Positions 33,950 through 45,270 of a DNA stretch of 64,000 nt are shown one piece after another. Source of the DNA: Amaurobius ferox (taxonomy: Eukaryota > Arthropoda > Arachnida > Araneae > Amaurobiidae); NCBI GenBank assembly GCA_951213105.1, contig OX578134.1, forward strand, positions 140,967,206 to 141,031,205, given 5' to 3'. Both the position numbers and the translations under genes were made by a program. The notes beneath the pieces were generated by a model. That model was given only the letters and a program-made list of their open reading frames with translations, did not search any database and was not told where the DNA came from. Numbering within the stretch: position 1 is the first letter of the stretch; each line of letters opens with the position of its first letter.

Positions 33950-35600
33950 CCATCACGTGCTCTTTTGGCTAAATATGTTGTTCATCTGGTATCAACTTCA
34001 TCAACAGTACTGTAGGATACTTCAATAAATATGACAGGCATAACCAAGGAATTCATCTTCATAGGTACACTCTAATGATTAGTATAGAGACTATATCAAA
34101 TAAAAACCACTCATCGGAATCATCAAAACACAATCGTTCCTAGCATATTTAGCAAATCTTTATCATACCTCAAGATAAGAAAATACAATTATTAGTAAGT
34201 AATTTTTAGGTCTAATGACACTATATTTAGAGAATAAATTTGTCTCTAGATTGTGTAAGCATGCTTCCACAAAAAGCATTTGTGCAATTCTACCAAAACT
34301 TTATTTATTACGAGTTACAGCTTATCCTAGAGTAATATAAAGATTTGACAAATGGGCTTAACTCGCTGGTATTCTGCGACGTACAAATAAATGCTGCACA
34401 ATGTAATAAACGTCCCTAAATCACATGTAATAGTAAAAATGCGTTCATGATATAAAATTAAAACTGCTTAAGAACAAGGAAACTAATGATCGCAGACCTT
34501 CTGCAAACTACCAAATATACTATCGTCATTTTCATATAAATATATATATAACAGTTATTTGTAGAATATTAGAAATAAATCCTAATAATAACACGTACAC
34601 AAATCAATTTGGTAAGTATACATACTTCTCCAAATTGTGTTAATTGCTACAGGACTCCCGTCATTCAAGATCCAGTTTAAATTACATATTTCACATACTC
34701 ATCTTTCGAAATAAAGCCATGGTTTATTTTAACGTCCTCCAGTTGCAACCACACTATATTTTAAGTTGGCTGCTGATTTGCAAGATTAGATCCATTTTTA
34801 ATAATATAACTAAATCACCAGGACAAACCAATTTGCGTCCAGTTATACTAACCACTACACCATTAAAGCCTTATAAGGAATTGCTTTTAATGCATTTTGA
34901 ACTTCGCTCTTCAAAGTTTAAGTTTTTTAGAGATCAAAAAGTTATAATTACGTTTTTGTTGTATTTATCTTGTTTTTTTGTAATATTGTTGTTTCTGTTC
35001 TTTTTTATCTTGTATAATGTGTAAATTAAATAAGATTTAGATAAAAAAAAATATAATACAGTTAAGTTAACATTGTGTGCTTGTAAGGAAAACGTGTTAA
35101 TTAAATTATTGAAAAAGTAACTTCAACTTGTAATTGTAACGTCCAGTTACTTCAATTTTCTTAAGTAACTGTAATAATAGTTCAGCTACTAACAAAACAA
35201 CAGTAATTAACTGGTTGCATTTTCAAAAATAGCTTTACGCAACACTGCTGCTAATAACCTTCTAGCATAGTTACATTATCATGTTTAAAGATGATCTTCT
35301 TTTCAGTTTACATACCGTGCATATTTAAATAGCATAGTTTAATTTAGAGCAAATAAATACTCACGAAAATCATGCCATAGCAAAATATTAATATTTAAAA
35401 TTGATACCAAAACAAATTGAAGATATATTCACTTTTGATGTACAATAAAATCCAAGAAATATGTAAATAAAATATATATAAAATCCTGAAGGATTGGAAA
35501 AGTTGAAGCACAGCAAAAATATATCATTATTTAGCACTTAAATGCAAAAATATCGCAATTTATGTGCAGCACTTTTAGCATTCACAATCAACTTAAAAAA
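33950..35600. other. AT-rich non-coding DNA, likely intronic
   Basis: A 126-codon frame at 34644-35024 ends in a low-complexity hydrophobic stretch (LLYLSCFFVILLFLFF); no motif supports it. It lies downstream, on the minus strand, of the exon at 35661-35893, so it may be intron if that gene is real. Confidence 0.35.
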
Positions 35601-35660
35601 GCTGTGCGTATGTGATAATATACAGCGAGCGAATTCCAACTCACACTGACCCTTCGTTAC

Positions 35661-35893
35661 CTGGACTCGCTGAGGCACATCGTAAGCGTGCTCTGTAATG
35701 CGGCCCCTCTGGAGGCTGCGGTCCGGGGACTCTGCGGTGTCCGGCAAGTGTCCGGCATTCGGGATGTGAGTAGTGGCGTAAGGCAGAGGATAATACAGGG
35801 GCTCCCGCTGCGAGTCGTACACAGAATTACCCTTTGCCTTACCGTAGGAGCTCATGGAAATATCGTCAGCTCGACCTCCGGAACCGCGGGAGT
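35661..35893 (-). CDS. internal coding exon, tyrosine-rich segment with YDVP motif, gene unknown
   Basis: On the minus strand a pyrimidine-rich TTTTTTCAG acceptor precedes the exon, and CCAG/GTAACG is the donor at its end. The exon is 233 nt: two bases completing a split codon, then 77 codons, ending in phase 0. GC content is far above the flanks. The peptide includes GRADDISMSSYGKAKG, NSVYDSQREPLYYPLPY, GHLPDTAESPDR and TEHAYDVPQRVQ. It is hydrophilic, with seven tyrosines and no membrane segment or cysteine. YDVP fits the Crk/Abl-type SH2 ligand pattern (pY-D-x-P), so a cytoplasmic tail of a receptor or adhesion protein, or a docking protein, is plausible. The gene is not identified; its other exons are outside the window or not recognisable. 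Confidence 0.65.
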
Positions 35894-35899
35894 CTGAAA

Positions 35900-37309
35900 A
35901 AATAAACATAAACTTTATAAACAAATGGTCAATCATTTTGCATTTACATTACATTACATTCTACATTCTCACACTACTGAAGAACTAAGGTGTCACACAT
36001 CTCCGCAGGTTGTCGAAGTGCCAGTGCCGTTTTTTACCATAGACAAAGTAGACAAATACCGGGGATAACGTATCTTCTGGGGGCCATCTTAGGTGCTTAA
36101 GGTATCTCTACGTTTACTACAAAAGTTTTATAGACGAGTTCTTGAATTTACTTCTGTCGTGAAGACCCGACAAGAGTTAAGGTGGTTTTGCGAAATCAAA
36201 TGTTTCATTAAAACACTTTCGGCTTATCACTCTATTTCAAGTCAGGTTCAATAACCAATCCATCCTGCTGGATATCTTGTAGTGAGGATACACCAAAACT
36301 GATCATACATGGACGCGCTTCAATTATGTATATACAAGTGCACGCACATTATGATATTTTAAGCTCATTCATTGCTCAATTTTTTCATATTCATTTTGAC
36401 AGCTGAAACTCTCATTAGAGATTAAGATGTTCAGCAGCCCTGAACCTTGACTGTCTTGTCGTGGCAGGTGAATTGTCGATTCTTGTCACGCCTGGAATGA
36501 TACGTGTGGACAGACACTTATGTCATCAAGCCAGAATTGACAGTGAGTGCACACCTGAGCATTGGTGACTATACGCGTTCTCTAAAAATTTGCACATCCC
36601 GACCATTTGCCCGATTAATTGCTTGCAGGCTTACACCTAATATCAAATTTCGATTTTCTCCTAATTCTTCAACTACGAAAATTTTCACTATTTTGATCAA
36701 AGTTTTCACTACCTCATATAACTTTGTCAAAAAACGCATCGATTTGATGCCCTTTAAATCTTGAAAATATATATTACATTCTAAAGCACTTCCACTCGAT
36801 TAGTGAACTAAAAAAAATAAATGAGCTGTAAACTTTCGCAGCTTTGAAGCATTATACCGAAAATAAAATACGCATTTATCAAAAGTATTTTACACCATAA
36901 TGTTCCTTTAAATGCGGAAAGCTGTTCCCAAAGATATGAAGAAAACAAAATTTGAATACCATTTTGCTTAAATTTTTATCGCATTCGTATAAATAAATAA
37001 AACGCAAACAGCTGTTTTTATATAAATTATTCCTAAGGATATTTTGAAAATTAATTTTCAGGCTCTTGAATCATTCGTTTTATGAAAACATTTTTTAGTT
37101 ATTCTTATGTATAATAGTTAAAACTCTAAGGGGACATTCTATGTTTAAAATTCGAAAACATGTGCTGATCGATAAAATCAGTTCATTTTTTTATATTAAA
37201 AAAATCTGCTATTATAAAAATGGTCATAGAAATTTTAGGTCAGATAAACATAAAAATAATATTTCGAAATACAAATAAAAATGTTGAGCAAATCAGCAAA
37301 AACAACAAG
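35900..37309. other. AT-rich non-coding DNA, nothing supported
   Basis: Somewhat less AT-rich patches (36000-36120, 36420-36560) show no open frame with splice sites. They may be decayed transposon pieces. Confidence 0.4.
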
Positions 37310-37367
37310 ATCACAACTGTAATAGAAGGTCTTTATTTCACTTCTTTAAGACGTACAAAACTTTAAA

Positions 37368-37413
37368 AGGCCAGAGCGCTTTCGAGCGTAAATACGCTCT
37401 TTATCAGTGGCTA
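37368..37413 (-). ncRNA. hammerhead-ribozyme-like motif, core mutated
   Basis: On the minus strand: GCCA, CTGATAA, a 6-bp perfect stem II (GAGCGT/ACGCTC, loop ATTT), GAAA, GCGC, TC, TGGC. Stem I (GCCA/TGGC) is perfect. The core reads CTGATAA instead of CTGATGA. The changed G is the catalytically essential G8 position of the hammerhead, so this copy should be inactive although its helices are intact. Confidence 0.6.
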
Positions 37414-37654
37414 CATGGAAATAGGATCGATCGTTCATACATAGACCAGAAAAGGTGACAAATTTGCATAAATACAATTATCAATAAACTTACCTTTATC
37501 TAAGGAGAATCCAAAAATACAAAACATTTTGCAAAAAATCGTGCATAAATCACGAAAAGAACAGTAAAAATTTACAATTTTATTACAGAATTTTTAAATT
37601 CAAAAAATTTTTAAAAAATGGTTGCAATCAGGTCCAATCCCCGAGAGGATGACG

Positions 37655-38213
37655 TCAAAGATAACTATGAAGAGACTTGAATTGCATGGAGTCGAGAATG
37701 AGTCGCCAAGCATAACTTAAAATCTGAACGGGGTCAAAATTACAAATCGACTCGCGGTAAACATAAATAAAGAGGGACTCAAAAAGGAGAATATTACGAG
37801 GGTTATTACAACGGATAAGAAGGAAAGTTCTTTCAAAAATAGGCCGGAAATTTTCTTTAACAACAAAATGAGCAAGGGCCGTAGAAAGTTTACCGCCTTT
37901 GACATCCCTAGCATGTTCTGCCAAACGGATACCAATAGTACGTTTTGTAATGCCAATATAAAATTTAAAATTACCGTCGATGGACTACAGGGGAACCACA
38001 TACACCCCAGCAAAACTTTTAAAGTCATCCTTATCACCCAGTTTATCAGACCGAATCCGGTTAAATAAAGAAGCAACATTAGAGTGTGCAGGCCTGAAAC
38101 CAAATTCAGAGCAGAACTGAAGAAAGGGACGGAAAATCCTAGGATGGTACGAGAAACTAGATTTGTGATTCAAACGATCTTTAAGTTTAGTATCAATTTG
38201 AGAACATTTACGC
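37655..38213 (-). pseudogene. PLE ORF, GIY-YIG endonuclease domain with one in-frame stop
   Basis: The minus strand reads, in one frame, CSQIDTKLKDRLNH, FCSEFGFRPAHSNVASLFNR, GVYVVPL, stop (TAG), NFKFYIGITKRTIGIRLAEH, ARDVKGGKLSTALAHFVV, CNNPRNILLFESLF, MQFKSLHSYL and a terminal stop. GVY...YIG is the defining motif pair of the GIY-YIG nuclease fold, and R and E of RLAEH are in the expected helix. The single TAG lies between the two motif halves. The reverse transcriptase that should precede it is missing. Confidence 0.8.
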
Positions 38214-38300
38214 CGAACATACAATAAGCCGAACATATAATTACGCCGAACATACAATACGCCGAACATATAATTACGCCGAACATATAATACACGCCGT
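38209..38300. repeat. short tandem repeat of CGCCGAACATA words
   Basis: CGCCGAACATAYAAT(TA) repeated about five times with 17-22-bp spacing, directly at the 5' break of the PLE. Confidence 0.85.
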
Positions 38301-39270
38301 TGAGTATAATATTGAAAATTAAGATTTAATACATAGAAACAAAAAAGAAATGTTACTTGTGTTTTGGGGTCGTTAAAATCGTAGAAGGTTGTTGCCTGCG
38401 TGATATCTTATCATTTTTTCCTAAATATAATGAAACTACTTTTTTTTAAGTTTTATTAAAGACAACATTCATAATATACCTATAAGGCAGGAATATTGGA
38501 TTGTTTTAATTTTAAATGTCTGAATTTATTTTTATAATGTATTTTTTCTGCATTGTAACAATTTTTTTTTGTTGATAGTAAGTGTTTTTTTTCATAAATT
38601 AGAAGTGTAATTATAATACTACATTTTCACAATGGTGTTATTACAAAAGAAATAATATTTCATAAGAACACACCAAGCGGTCCTTGAAATACTATGCGAC
38701 AAACTCAAAAATATACTTTTCGATAAAAACGAGTTCAAAATATAATTTGTGCTAAAATGTTAGAAATAATTTTGGTTTACAAATATTAAAACAACATATC
38801 AATTTTTTTAAGTTATATATGTTGATGCTCCTGACTTATAGAATCTTGCAAACTCAAAAATGTACTTTTTGATAAAAATGAGTTCAAAATATAAATGCGT
38901 ACGTCTCATTTTCGGATTGATATTTCGTTTTTTTATATCTCAGTAAATAATTAACTTACATAAATGCTACGTGCGACAAAATGTTGAGAAATAATTATGC
39001 TTTATTATTAAATAGAAATAAAATATCTCTCTGTACTTTTAAAGTAGCATATATTGATTATCGTGAATTATAGAATGTTGCAAATTTTTCCAGAGGAATT
39101 TAGCAGTTTTGCGCTGTTATTTATAAATGACTTATGAAAACAAATATTTGAGTATTCTACGAACACTTCAATAAATTTTCAACACTTTTTATGCCTATCT
39201 AATAAATTTAAAAAAAACTATAATTTGAAGCGGTTTGATACAGATATAAATGAAACTGGAATGTACTACT
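38301..39270. other. AT-rich non-coding DNA with a loose duplication
   Basis: The words 'gcaaactcaaaaatatactttttgataaaaa' and 'gagttcaaaatataa' recur near 38702-38745 and 38847-38895, suggesting a decayed ~145-bp duplication. Nothing else. Confidence 0.4.
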
Positions 39271-39279
39271 GTTCTATCG

Positions 39280-39690
39280 ATCTATGTCTATAGATCTAAG
39301 TCTATATTATATTGATATATGTCTATAGCTCTAAGTCTATATTATATTGATATATGTCTATATCTCTAAGCATTTTATGTGTTCAGAATATTTTTAAAAT
39401 AATCATATGAATATAACTAATTATTCGTATACATTTATTTTTTAAAATAACTTTCAAGAAAAATTAAAAATAAATTACTATATAATGTATTTTTTAATTT
39501 TTTTGAGAAAAATATGGTATAGTGTTTTCAAAAACTCTGGAAACACATGATTACATTAGTAGCAATGTGCTATTTAATAACGGATTTTTGCTACATTATA
39601 GATATATACGTCGATAATGAGTATAATTTCCGAAATCGCTATATATCTAATCGCTATATATCTAATCGCTATATATCTAAAGTTTTATAT
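39280..39690. repeat. two short tandem repeats
   Basis: TCTAAGTCTATATTATATTG, ATATATGTCTATA repeated about 2.5 times at 39290-39370, and ATCGCTATATATCTA repeated four times at 39634-39680. Confidence 0.8.
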
Positions 39691-39699
39691 ATAAAATGT

Positions 39700-40135
39700 G
39701 CTAATGGTGCGTGATTGATGAAAAATATTTCGTTGCCTTGTGTATAAATATGCAGCACTAGTATTATGTAAAGAATTAACCTGAGAACCAACTTTTCTTT
39801 CCAAATGTATAGAAACATCTTTGTACGAAATGTATAAAAATGCATAGAAACAAAATTGAAAATATATATATTTCAGAAAGGGTGCCGTAGTAAATAAAAT
39901 AGATATATGGCTCCGATTCAGAACAAATTTAGGTTCCGGACTATGTTTGAAACGGAATGGAAATTAACTATTTTACTGCGAACATTTTATGAAAAAGGTC
40001 GCAGGCACGTAAACGTCGCAAAGACTGTAACGCACTACACAAATTTAATGCACTACAAAAGTGCTCAAAAACAATCAGGTGTAAACACCGAACGAAAAAC
40101 AAACAATAATTGTGACAGTGAAGACGAAATCAATT
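39700..40135. other. AT-rich non-coding DNA
   Basis: A 76-codon frame at 39907-40137 has no recognisable motif. Confidence 0.35.
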
Positions 40136-40139
40136 AACT

Positions 40140-40215
40140 TCGAAGTGACGGGGTTTGATCCCTTGGCCAAAATGAAGCAAGCCAGAATTACAGCGTTGAG
40201 CTAAAGACGTCACTA
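40140..40215 (-). mobile_element. degenerate tRNA-like sequence (old tRNA pseudogene or SINE head)
   Basis: On the minus strand GCTAGTGACGTCTTTAGCTC, AACGCTGTAATTCTGGCTTG and GGGATCAAACCCC, GTCACTTC resemble a tRNA: the first and last arms pair (GTGACG/CGTCAC) and the third looks like a decayed T arm/B box. No clean anticodon loop, so not a working tRNA gene. Confidence 0.45.
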
Positions 40216-40828
40216 GCAAAAGGGATATTAAAACTGATTTATACACATTCGCTACAAATACTTATAGAGAATGTAATGGTTTCATCGAAACTTATATGAC
40301 TAATTGAATGATATTCCCTATAAAAAATTATGAAAAATTATAATTTTTACATGGCAATTTTGAAGGAGCAACTTTTGAGGAAGGAGGTTTCTGGTTGGAG
40401 GTTTCTGAAGGAGGTTTCTGAAGGAGCAACATTATTTATGTATGAGTTGCATATAACGCCTTCGAAACTAGATATAGTTATTCTCAATAGTTTATAAAAT
40501 ATGTAAAAGTGTTTTAAAATTTTATGTATCAAACGCAAAAAGGATTTTGTTGTTGGGAAGTAAAAAGTTTTAAAAGTAATTTTGGAAAATCTAAAAGCCA
40601 GGCTTGCGCCATTTTGATTGAATATCAGATGCATTGTGGTGCGAATTTTGCACGTTATTTTATATACGGGTTCTTTATAGGTTCATGTATCAGATCGTTA
40701 AATAAAAAAAATCATCGTCACCAAAAAAATGCATTATCGTTATGATAAGTTCTCCCCGCATAAGTTACTTGCATTTTAAGTGAGAACGTGTATGTTTAGA
40801 GTTTATCTGCATTGATTTTATAGCCTTT

Positions 40829-41890
40829 GTTCTTGTTATAGCAATTTTCAATGTTCATATGACAACGAGCCATTTCACTTTCTCAAAACGATGGCAAAAC
40901 GACTGGTTTCCATACCAGACAATATCCTTACAGCATGATTTCTAATTTATTGTACGGAAAACTGAAATTAGAATATAGTAAATAACAAACTTTCTAGAAC
41001 GTATTTGCTGGAAGGTTTTGAAGGTAATTATTAAACATAACATGCATTACATGTAAACATCCATGTTTATTCAAGTAGCTTTTATGGTTTTAGTATATTG
41101 CTCTATTCAAAAAGTTTAGTACTATTTTCACACTTACATTTTGCATTTTTATTTAAATACAAAAATTCGATATTCTTCGTTCTTGTTACAGAAATTTCAA
41201 TGTTCATAAGACAGCGAGCTATTCCACTATCTCAAAATTCTGGAAAAATGGAGGTTTACTTTCTATATAATGTCCTTGAAACATGGTTTATACTTTTCTG
41301 TACAGAAAACTGAAATTTTAATGGTAAATAACAAACTTTCTAGAATGTATTTTTCGTAGGTATTTGCTGGATGGTATTGAAAATGACTCTCAAACATAAC
41401 ATGTATTACATGTAAATATCCATATTTATCCAAGCAAAAATCATGATTTTAATATACTGCAGTATTTAAAATGTTTAATACCATTTTCACACTTAAATTT
41501 TAAATTTTTATTCAAATACAAAAATGTGATGGTTTTAGTTCTTGTTATAATAAAGTTCAATTTTCCTAAAACAGCGAGTTGTTTCACTTTAGTAAAAGTG
41601 CTGGTGAAATGGTGGTTTATTTTCCATACAATATCCTTTAAACATGGTTTATAATTTATTGTACAGAACACTGAAAATTCGAATATAGTAAATAAGAAAT
41701 TTTCTAGAATGTATTTTCTGAGAGGTATCTGCCGGAAGGTAATGAAGGTGATGCTCAAATATAGCATGCATTGTATGTAAATATTATTATTTATCCAAGT
41801 AGTCATCATGATTTCAGAATACTGTCATATTCAAAATATTTAATACCATTATCACACATTTTAAATATTTGTCTAATTACAAAAATATTC
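40829..41890. repeat. three divergent ~355-bp tandem units
   Basis: GTTCTTGTTAYA starts at 40829, 41179 and 41538, and each is followed by the same series: AAYGTTCATA or equivalent, ACAGCGAG, ACATGGTTTATA or equivalent, ACTGAAA, AACTTTCTAGAAYGTATTT, CATAACATGYATTACATGTAA, and TTTTATTYAAATACAAAAA. Spacings are 350 and 359 bp. The units differ by roughly one base in five, indicating an old array. No conserved frame runs through all three. Confidence 0.85.
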
Positions 41891-43325
41891 TAATGGGGGA
41901 AATTTAAGGTAAAATATCAATAAAAATGTTCAAAAATGAGTATATATATTAGCTTGAAATGTCCTAAATACAGGATATATATTTCAAATACATGCGAATG
42001 TTTTGGCATATTTGAGGATAGGTAGATTATATGGGGAGAACCAGCCGTCGATTGCTTTACAACATTATTTAAATTTTGTTACGTAACATGTTTTTTCATG
42101 CTTTCTCAAGAAGTAGTTTACCTCCAGGTACATTCTTCCTGAAACATTTATGTAGTTTCGGAGAATTTTATTTTATGTTCGTTCCTTTCAACTGACGCTT
42201 AAAGATTTTTAGAGGCCATAAAGTTTGTTTATAGTGATTTTTAGCACTTTTTGCTTCAATAAGGATTTTGTTCTCTATAGAGTAGCTATTTAGGACAAAA
42301 TTTTGGTTGATCAAGACATTACAGCCTTTAAACTCAGCAAAATATTTCTTTAACATGTGGTGGTGCCATTGTGTTCTTTTATGGGGAAAATTCGAATTTT
42401 ATTGGATAGTAGTTTCAAAGTATTATTTTATATTTATTACGTGGATAATATGTTTCAGGTTTGCTTAATATCAGTATAAATTTCTGAAATTAAAATAGAC
42501 ATGGTGATTGCTTTTAATTTGTAATTCACTTCATCTTATAATTATCAGTTAAAATATAAAGTAAGCTGCATTTGATCTTCGCTGACGGTCTATAATATAA
42601 CAATTTTTAAAATAAGAATTTCTGGCGAGAATACTTATTGATAGTGATTTATAAGTGTGTGATGGTTAACTTAATTCAGGTGGTAAAACTGATTGAAAGA
42701 GTTAATTTCTCTAAATGAGGTTGGGAACTACAAAAATAAAAATATTTCATACAATTTGCCATCACAAAAAATAGTACAATTTAGGTTACATTAGTTAGTT
42801 TAAGTTAATTAGTGGGTTTAAGCTACATCAGTCATTATTATATTTTATACAATTTGCCATCAAAACAATTATTACAGTTTAAGATAAATCAATTTAAGTT
42901 ACATTTCTGCCAGGGCAGATGTTCGCCTCACTCAATTAAGTAGAATGAGAATTTTAAAATTAATTTTGCAGGGTTTAAGGAAATGACCCACGACTATTGA
43001 ATACCACGGAAAATCGAATTTTGCTAAATAATCATGGCATGATATAATACAGAAGTCCAGACAAAAATCTACCAATCCGCAAGTCGTAGATCAAATTCGA
43101 GCATATTCCAATTCACAGAATCAAATACTGTATGGGAAAAAAGAAAATCGATTGAGGTCGTTTTAAGGCCGCTCTAAAATTTTTCATCTCATTGACGCCA
43201 ATAAAAAAAAATTACGCTTTATAACTCGTGTAAAAGTACAACTTTCATATCCGATTGAAAAGAACATAGATTTTACGTTCCTAAAAATTGATCTCTACAG
43301 GGTCACTCATAAGGGGAGATGAACA
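41891..43325. other. AT-rich non-coding DNA with one small duplication
   Basis: ATACAATTTGCCATCA and following TTTARGTTACAT-type words recur at 42751 and 42848, a decayed ~97-bp tandem duplication. Nothing else supported. Confidence 0.45.
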
Positions 43326-43334
43326 GCGCTGTTG

Positions 43335-43500
43335 GATGGTCCAGATTCCAGAGAGGGATCGGGCCTATTTATTTTAACTTTTGAGACTGGAGAAGACATG
43401 AAACTTTGACAAAATGAATAAATCAAATATAAAGGTGGGTCCGTGAAAAATGTTTGTAGGAGAAAGGGGCTCCATAATTACTATGGGCAGCCCTGGTCTT
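43335..43500 (+). repeat. dispersed repeat, copy 1
   Basis: TCCAGATTCCAGAGAG..., GAGAAGACATGAAACTTTGA, AATCAAATATAAAGGTGGGT and CCGTGAAAAATGTTTGTAGG match 47140-47260. Unclassified. Confidence 0.6.
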
Positions 43501-43721
43501 ATTTCTGTGTTTCGTAAAATTATGGCCAAAATTACAATAGCAAGGATATTCGGTTTTATGATTATGTAGAATTCGTTGTACCGACTCGGTTTTGAAGAAG
43601 CTCCTTTTCCGCTGGATGCAGTTACATTTTTTGATTTATGCCGTTTTACTAACAAAGCGTTTTATCCATATATACTATTATAATCTCTACCTTCCTAGTT
43701 TGAAATTTGTGCTTCTATTAC

Positions 43722-44745
43722 CAAGTAATATATTATTACTGTAACAGGCAAAATATAACGGAGTTGTGTTTAGTTCAATTCTTTTCTTATATAATAAACA
43801 AGAAAGATCAATCATGCTTAAAGCATTGATTATGAAACACTTTCCAACTTCAATGCAATTTTATTTAAACAAGTCTAAAATGCAATACATTCCTCGGTAA
43901 TATTTTGAAACTTATCACAATACTGCATTAATTTATTATATTTGAAAACTTAAACCTTCATCGAAAAAAATGAACTTCGTTCATATAAGAAGTGTAATTA
44001 TTATTTTAATTTTTATTTAAAAAACTACTGAATATATTTCGCTGAATTTTTTTTTATATATTTTATGGAACAATTTGAATATCACCTAAAATTTCCGAAG
44101 CAATTTGTGAATTTTAAATCCGCTTAAAAAATGTTTGAAAAATTAGTTCCCATAGGGCTCAATGTATTTCATTTTTACAACCCGGGTTCAATCCAAAACT
44201 AATTGGGTGATATTATTCATTTATATTTCCATAGGTCCTACAGACCGTCTGAATAACATACTAAAATTTCATTTTGATTAAGTCATTTTTACGGCAGTTC
44301 TCGTGCTAACGGACAGACAGACAGACAGACAGACAGAATGAACAAAGTCATAAACACTTTTCAACTTTGTTGTAAAGTGTTAAAAATAGCGACTCGAAAC
44401 CAAAGACTAATGAAAATACTTTGTAACAGTGAAATACTGTATAGATACAGCTAAGATACAGTGTAACGGGTCATTGCATACCTAGAGGACACGGTATTTG
44501 AATATTCTAGTTATTCTACTTAGAGAGGATAGATATTATCAAGTGATATTACCGTAACAGCCTAAATATGGCGAGTTGTTTTGGGTCAATTCCTTTTTAT
44601 ATGAGAAGAAACAGCGAATAGAATTTGAATACTAATAAGCATACTTTGAGACAGTAGAATGTTGTTTAGATACAGCCTATCTGTGGAGTATCGGATCATT
44701 GGATACTTAAAAGACATGGTATGTGTATATTCTAGCTATTCTGCA
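43722..44745. repeat. ~215-bp tandem duplication, one unit interrupted by a family C element
   Basis: GTAACAGSC, AAATATRRCG, GAGTTGTKTTKRGT, CAATTCYTTT occurs at 43741 and 44554. The later parts (ATACAGCY, GGRTCATTG, GACAYGGTAT, ATTCTAGYTATTCT) occur at 44453-44518 and 44671-44742. Removing 43798-44387 makes the first unit the same length as the second. Confidence 0.75.
43798..44387 (+). mobile_element. family C repeat element, complete
   Basis: 590 bp. The head AAGAAAGATCAATCATGC can fold; AAACACTTTCCAACTT near the 5' end is inverted relative to the terminal GTTGTAAAGTGTT. A (GACA)n core lies at 44310-44336, and the 3' end is a hairpin of AACACTTT with AAAGTGTT. The borders follow from the uninterrupted sister unit of the surrounding duplication. 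No coding capacity. Confidence 0.8.
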
Positions 44746-45160
44746 TAACCTGAATAATAAGGAAACATAATAATTTTCTTATTAATATTTGTTATGCATA
44801 TATTTGCTCAAAAAATAATTGTGCTTTATTTTTTAGAGTTATTTGATGAAAATTAAACAGTTGCATTAAATTTGAGGCCACGTTATATTAAGACACATAC
44901 TGTACAATTTTTCTTGAAAAATATTTTCAATATTTTGATATATGAAAAACAATAATTTACCAGATAATAACAGAGAAATTTGAAATGAAATATTTCTAAG
45001 AATATGTAGATTAATACATGACAAATAATGCTGTAAAATATTTGTGTTTTATCACATTCATGTTTAAAATACATTTTATCCTTAGAAAAAAAAGCATATC
45101 TAAAAAATTTAACATTATTATAGAAGTTAAAATACAACAAAAACGGTTACCAAATTAAAA
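44746..45160. other. AT-rich non-coding DNA, nothing supported
   Basis: No features seen. Confidence 0.4.
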
Positions 45161-45270
45161 GAAAAGATTTTAGAAAGGTAATTATCGCTTCATGCATTCA
45201 TGAAGCAAAAAAGGCATAAATTCCCGTAGATGCCTTAAAGGATTTTCAATCTAAAGATCATTGATTTTTC
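45161..45270 (+). repeat. dispersed repeat, matches part of 46455-46570
   Basis: TTTTAGAAAGGTAATTATCG, CTTCATGCATTCATGAAGC and GATGCCTTAAAGGATTTTCA match 46470-46570 closely. It includes a short palindrome (TTCATGCATTCATGAA). Confidence 0.7.

Larger units (their letters stand above)
37310..38213 (-). mobile_element. Penelope-like element fragment, linker plus GIY-YIG endonuclease plus 3' end
   Basis: The most complete PLE copy in the window: ~560 bp of ORF, ~240-bp AT-rich 3' region, hammerhead-like motif at 37368-37413, then GAAATAAAGACC near the end (about 37328-37345). On the upstream side it is cut at the CGCCGAACATA tandem repeat near 38209. Confidence 0.8.

Noticed and set aside
34644..35024. 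126-codon plus-strand frame
   Set aside because: Low-complexity hydrophobic end, no motif, no splice or codon signal; expected occasionally in 64 kb of such DNA.
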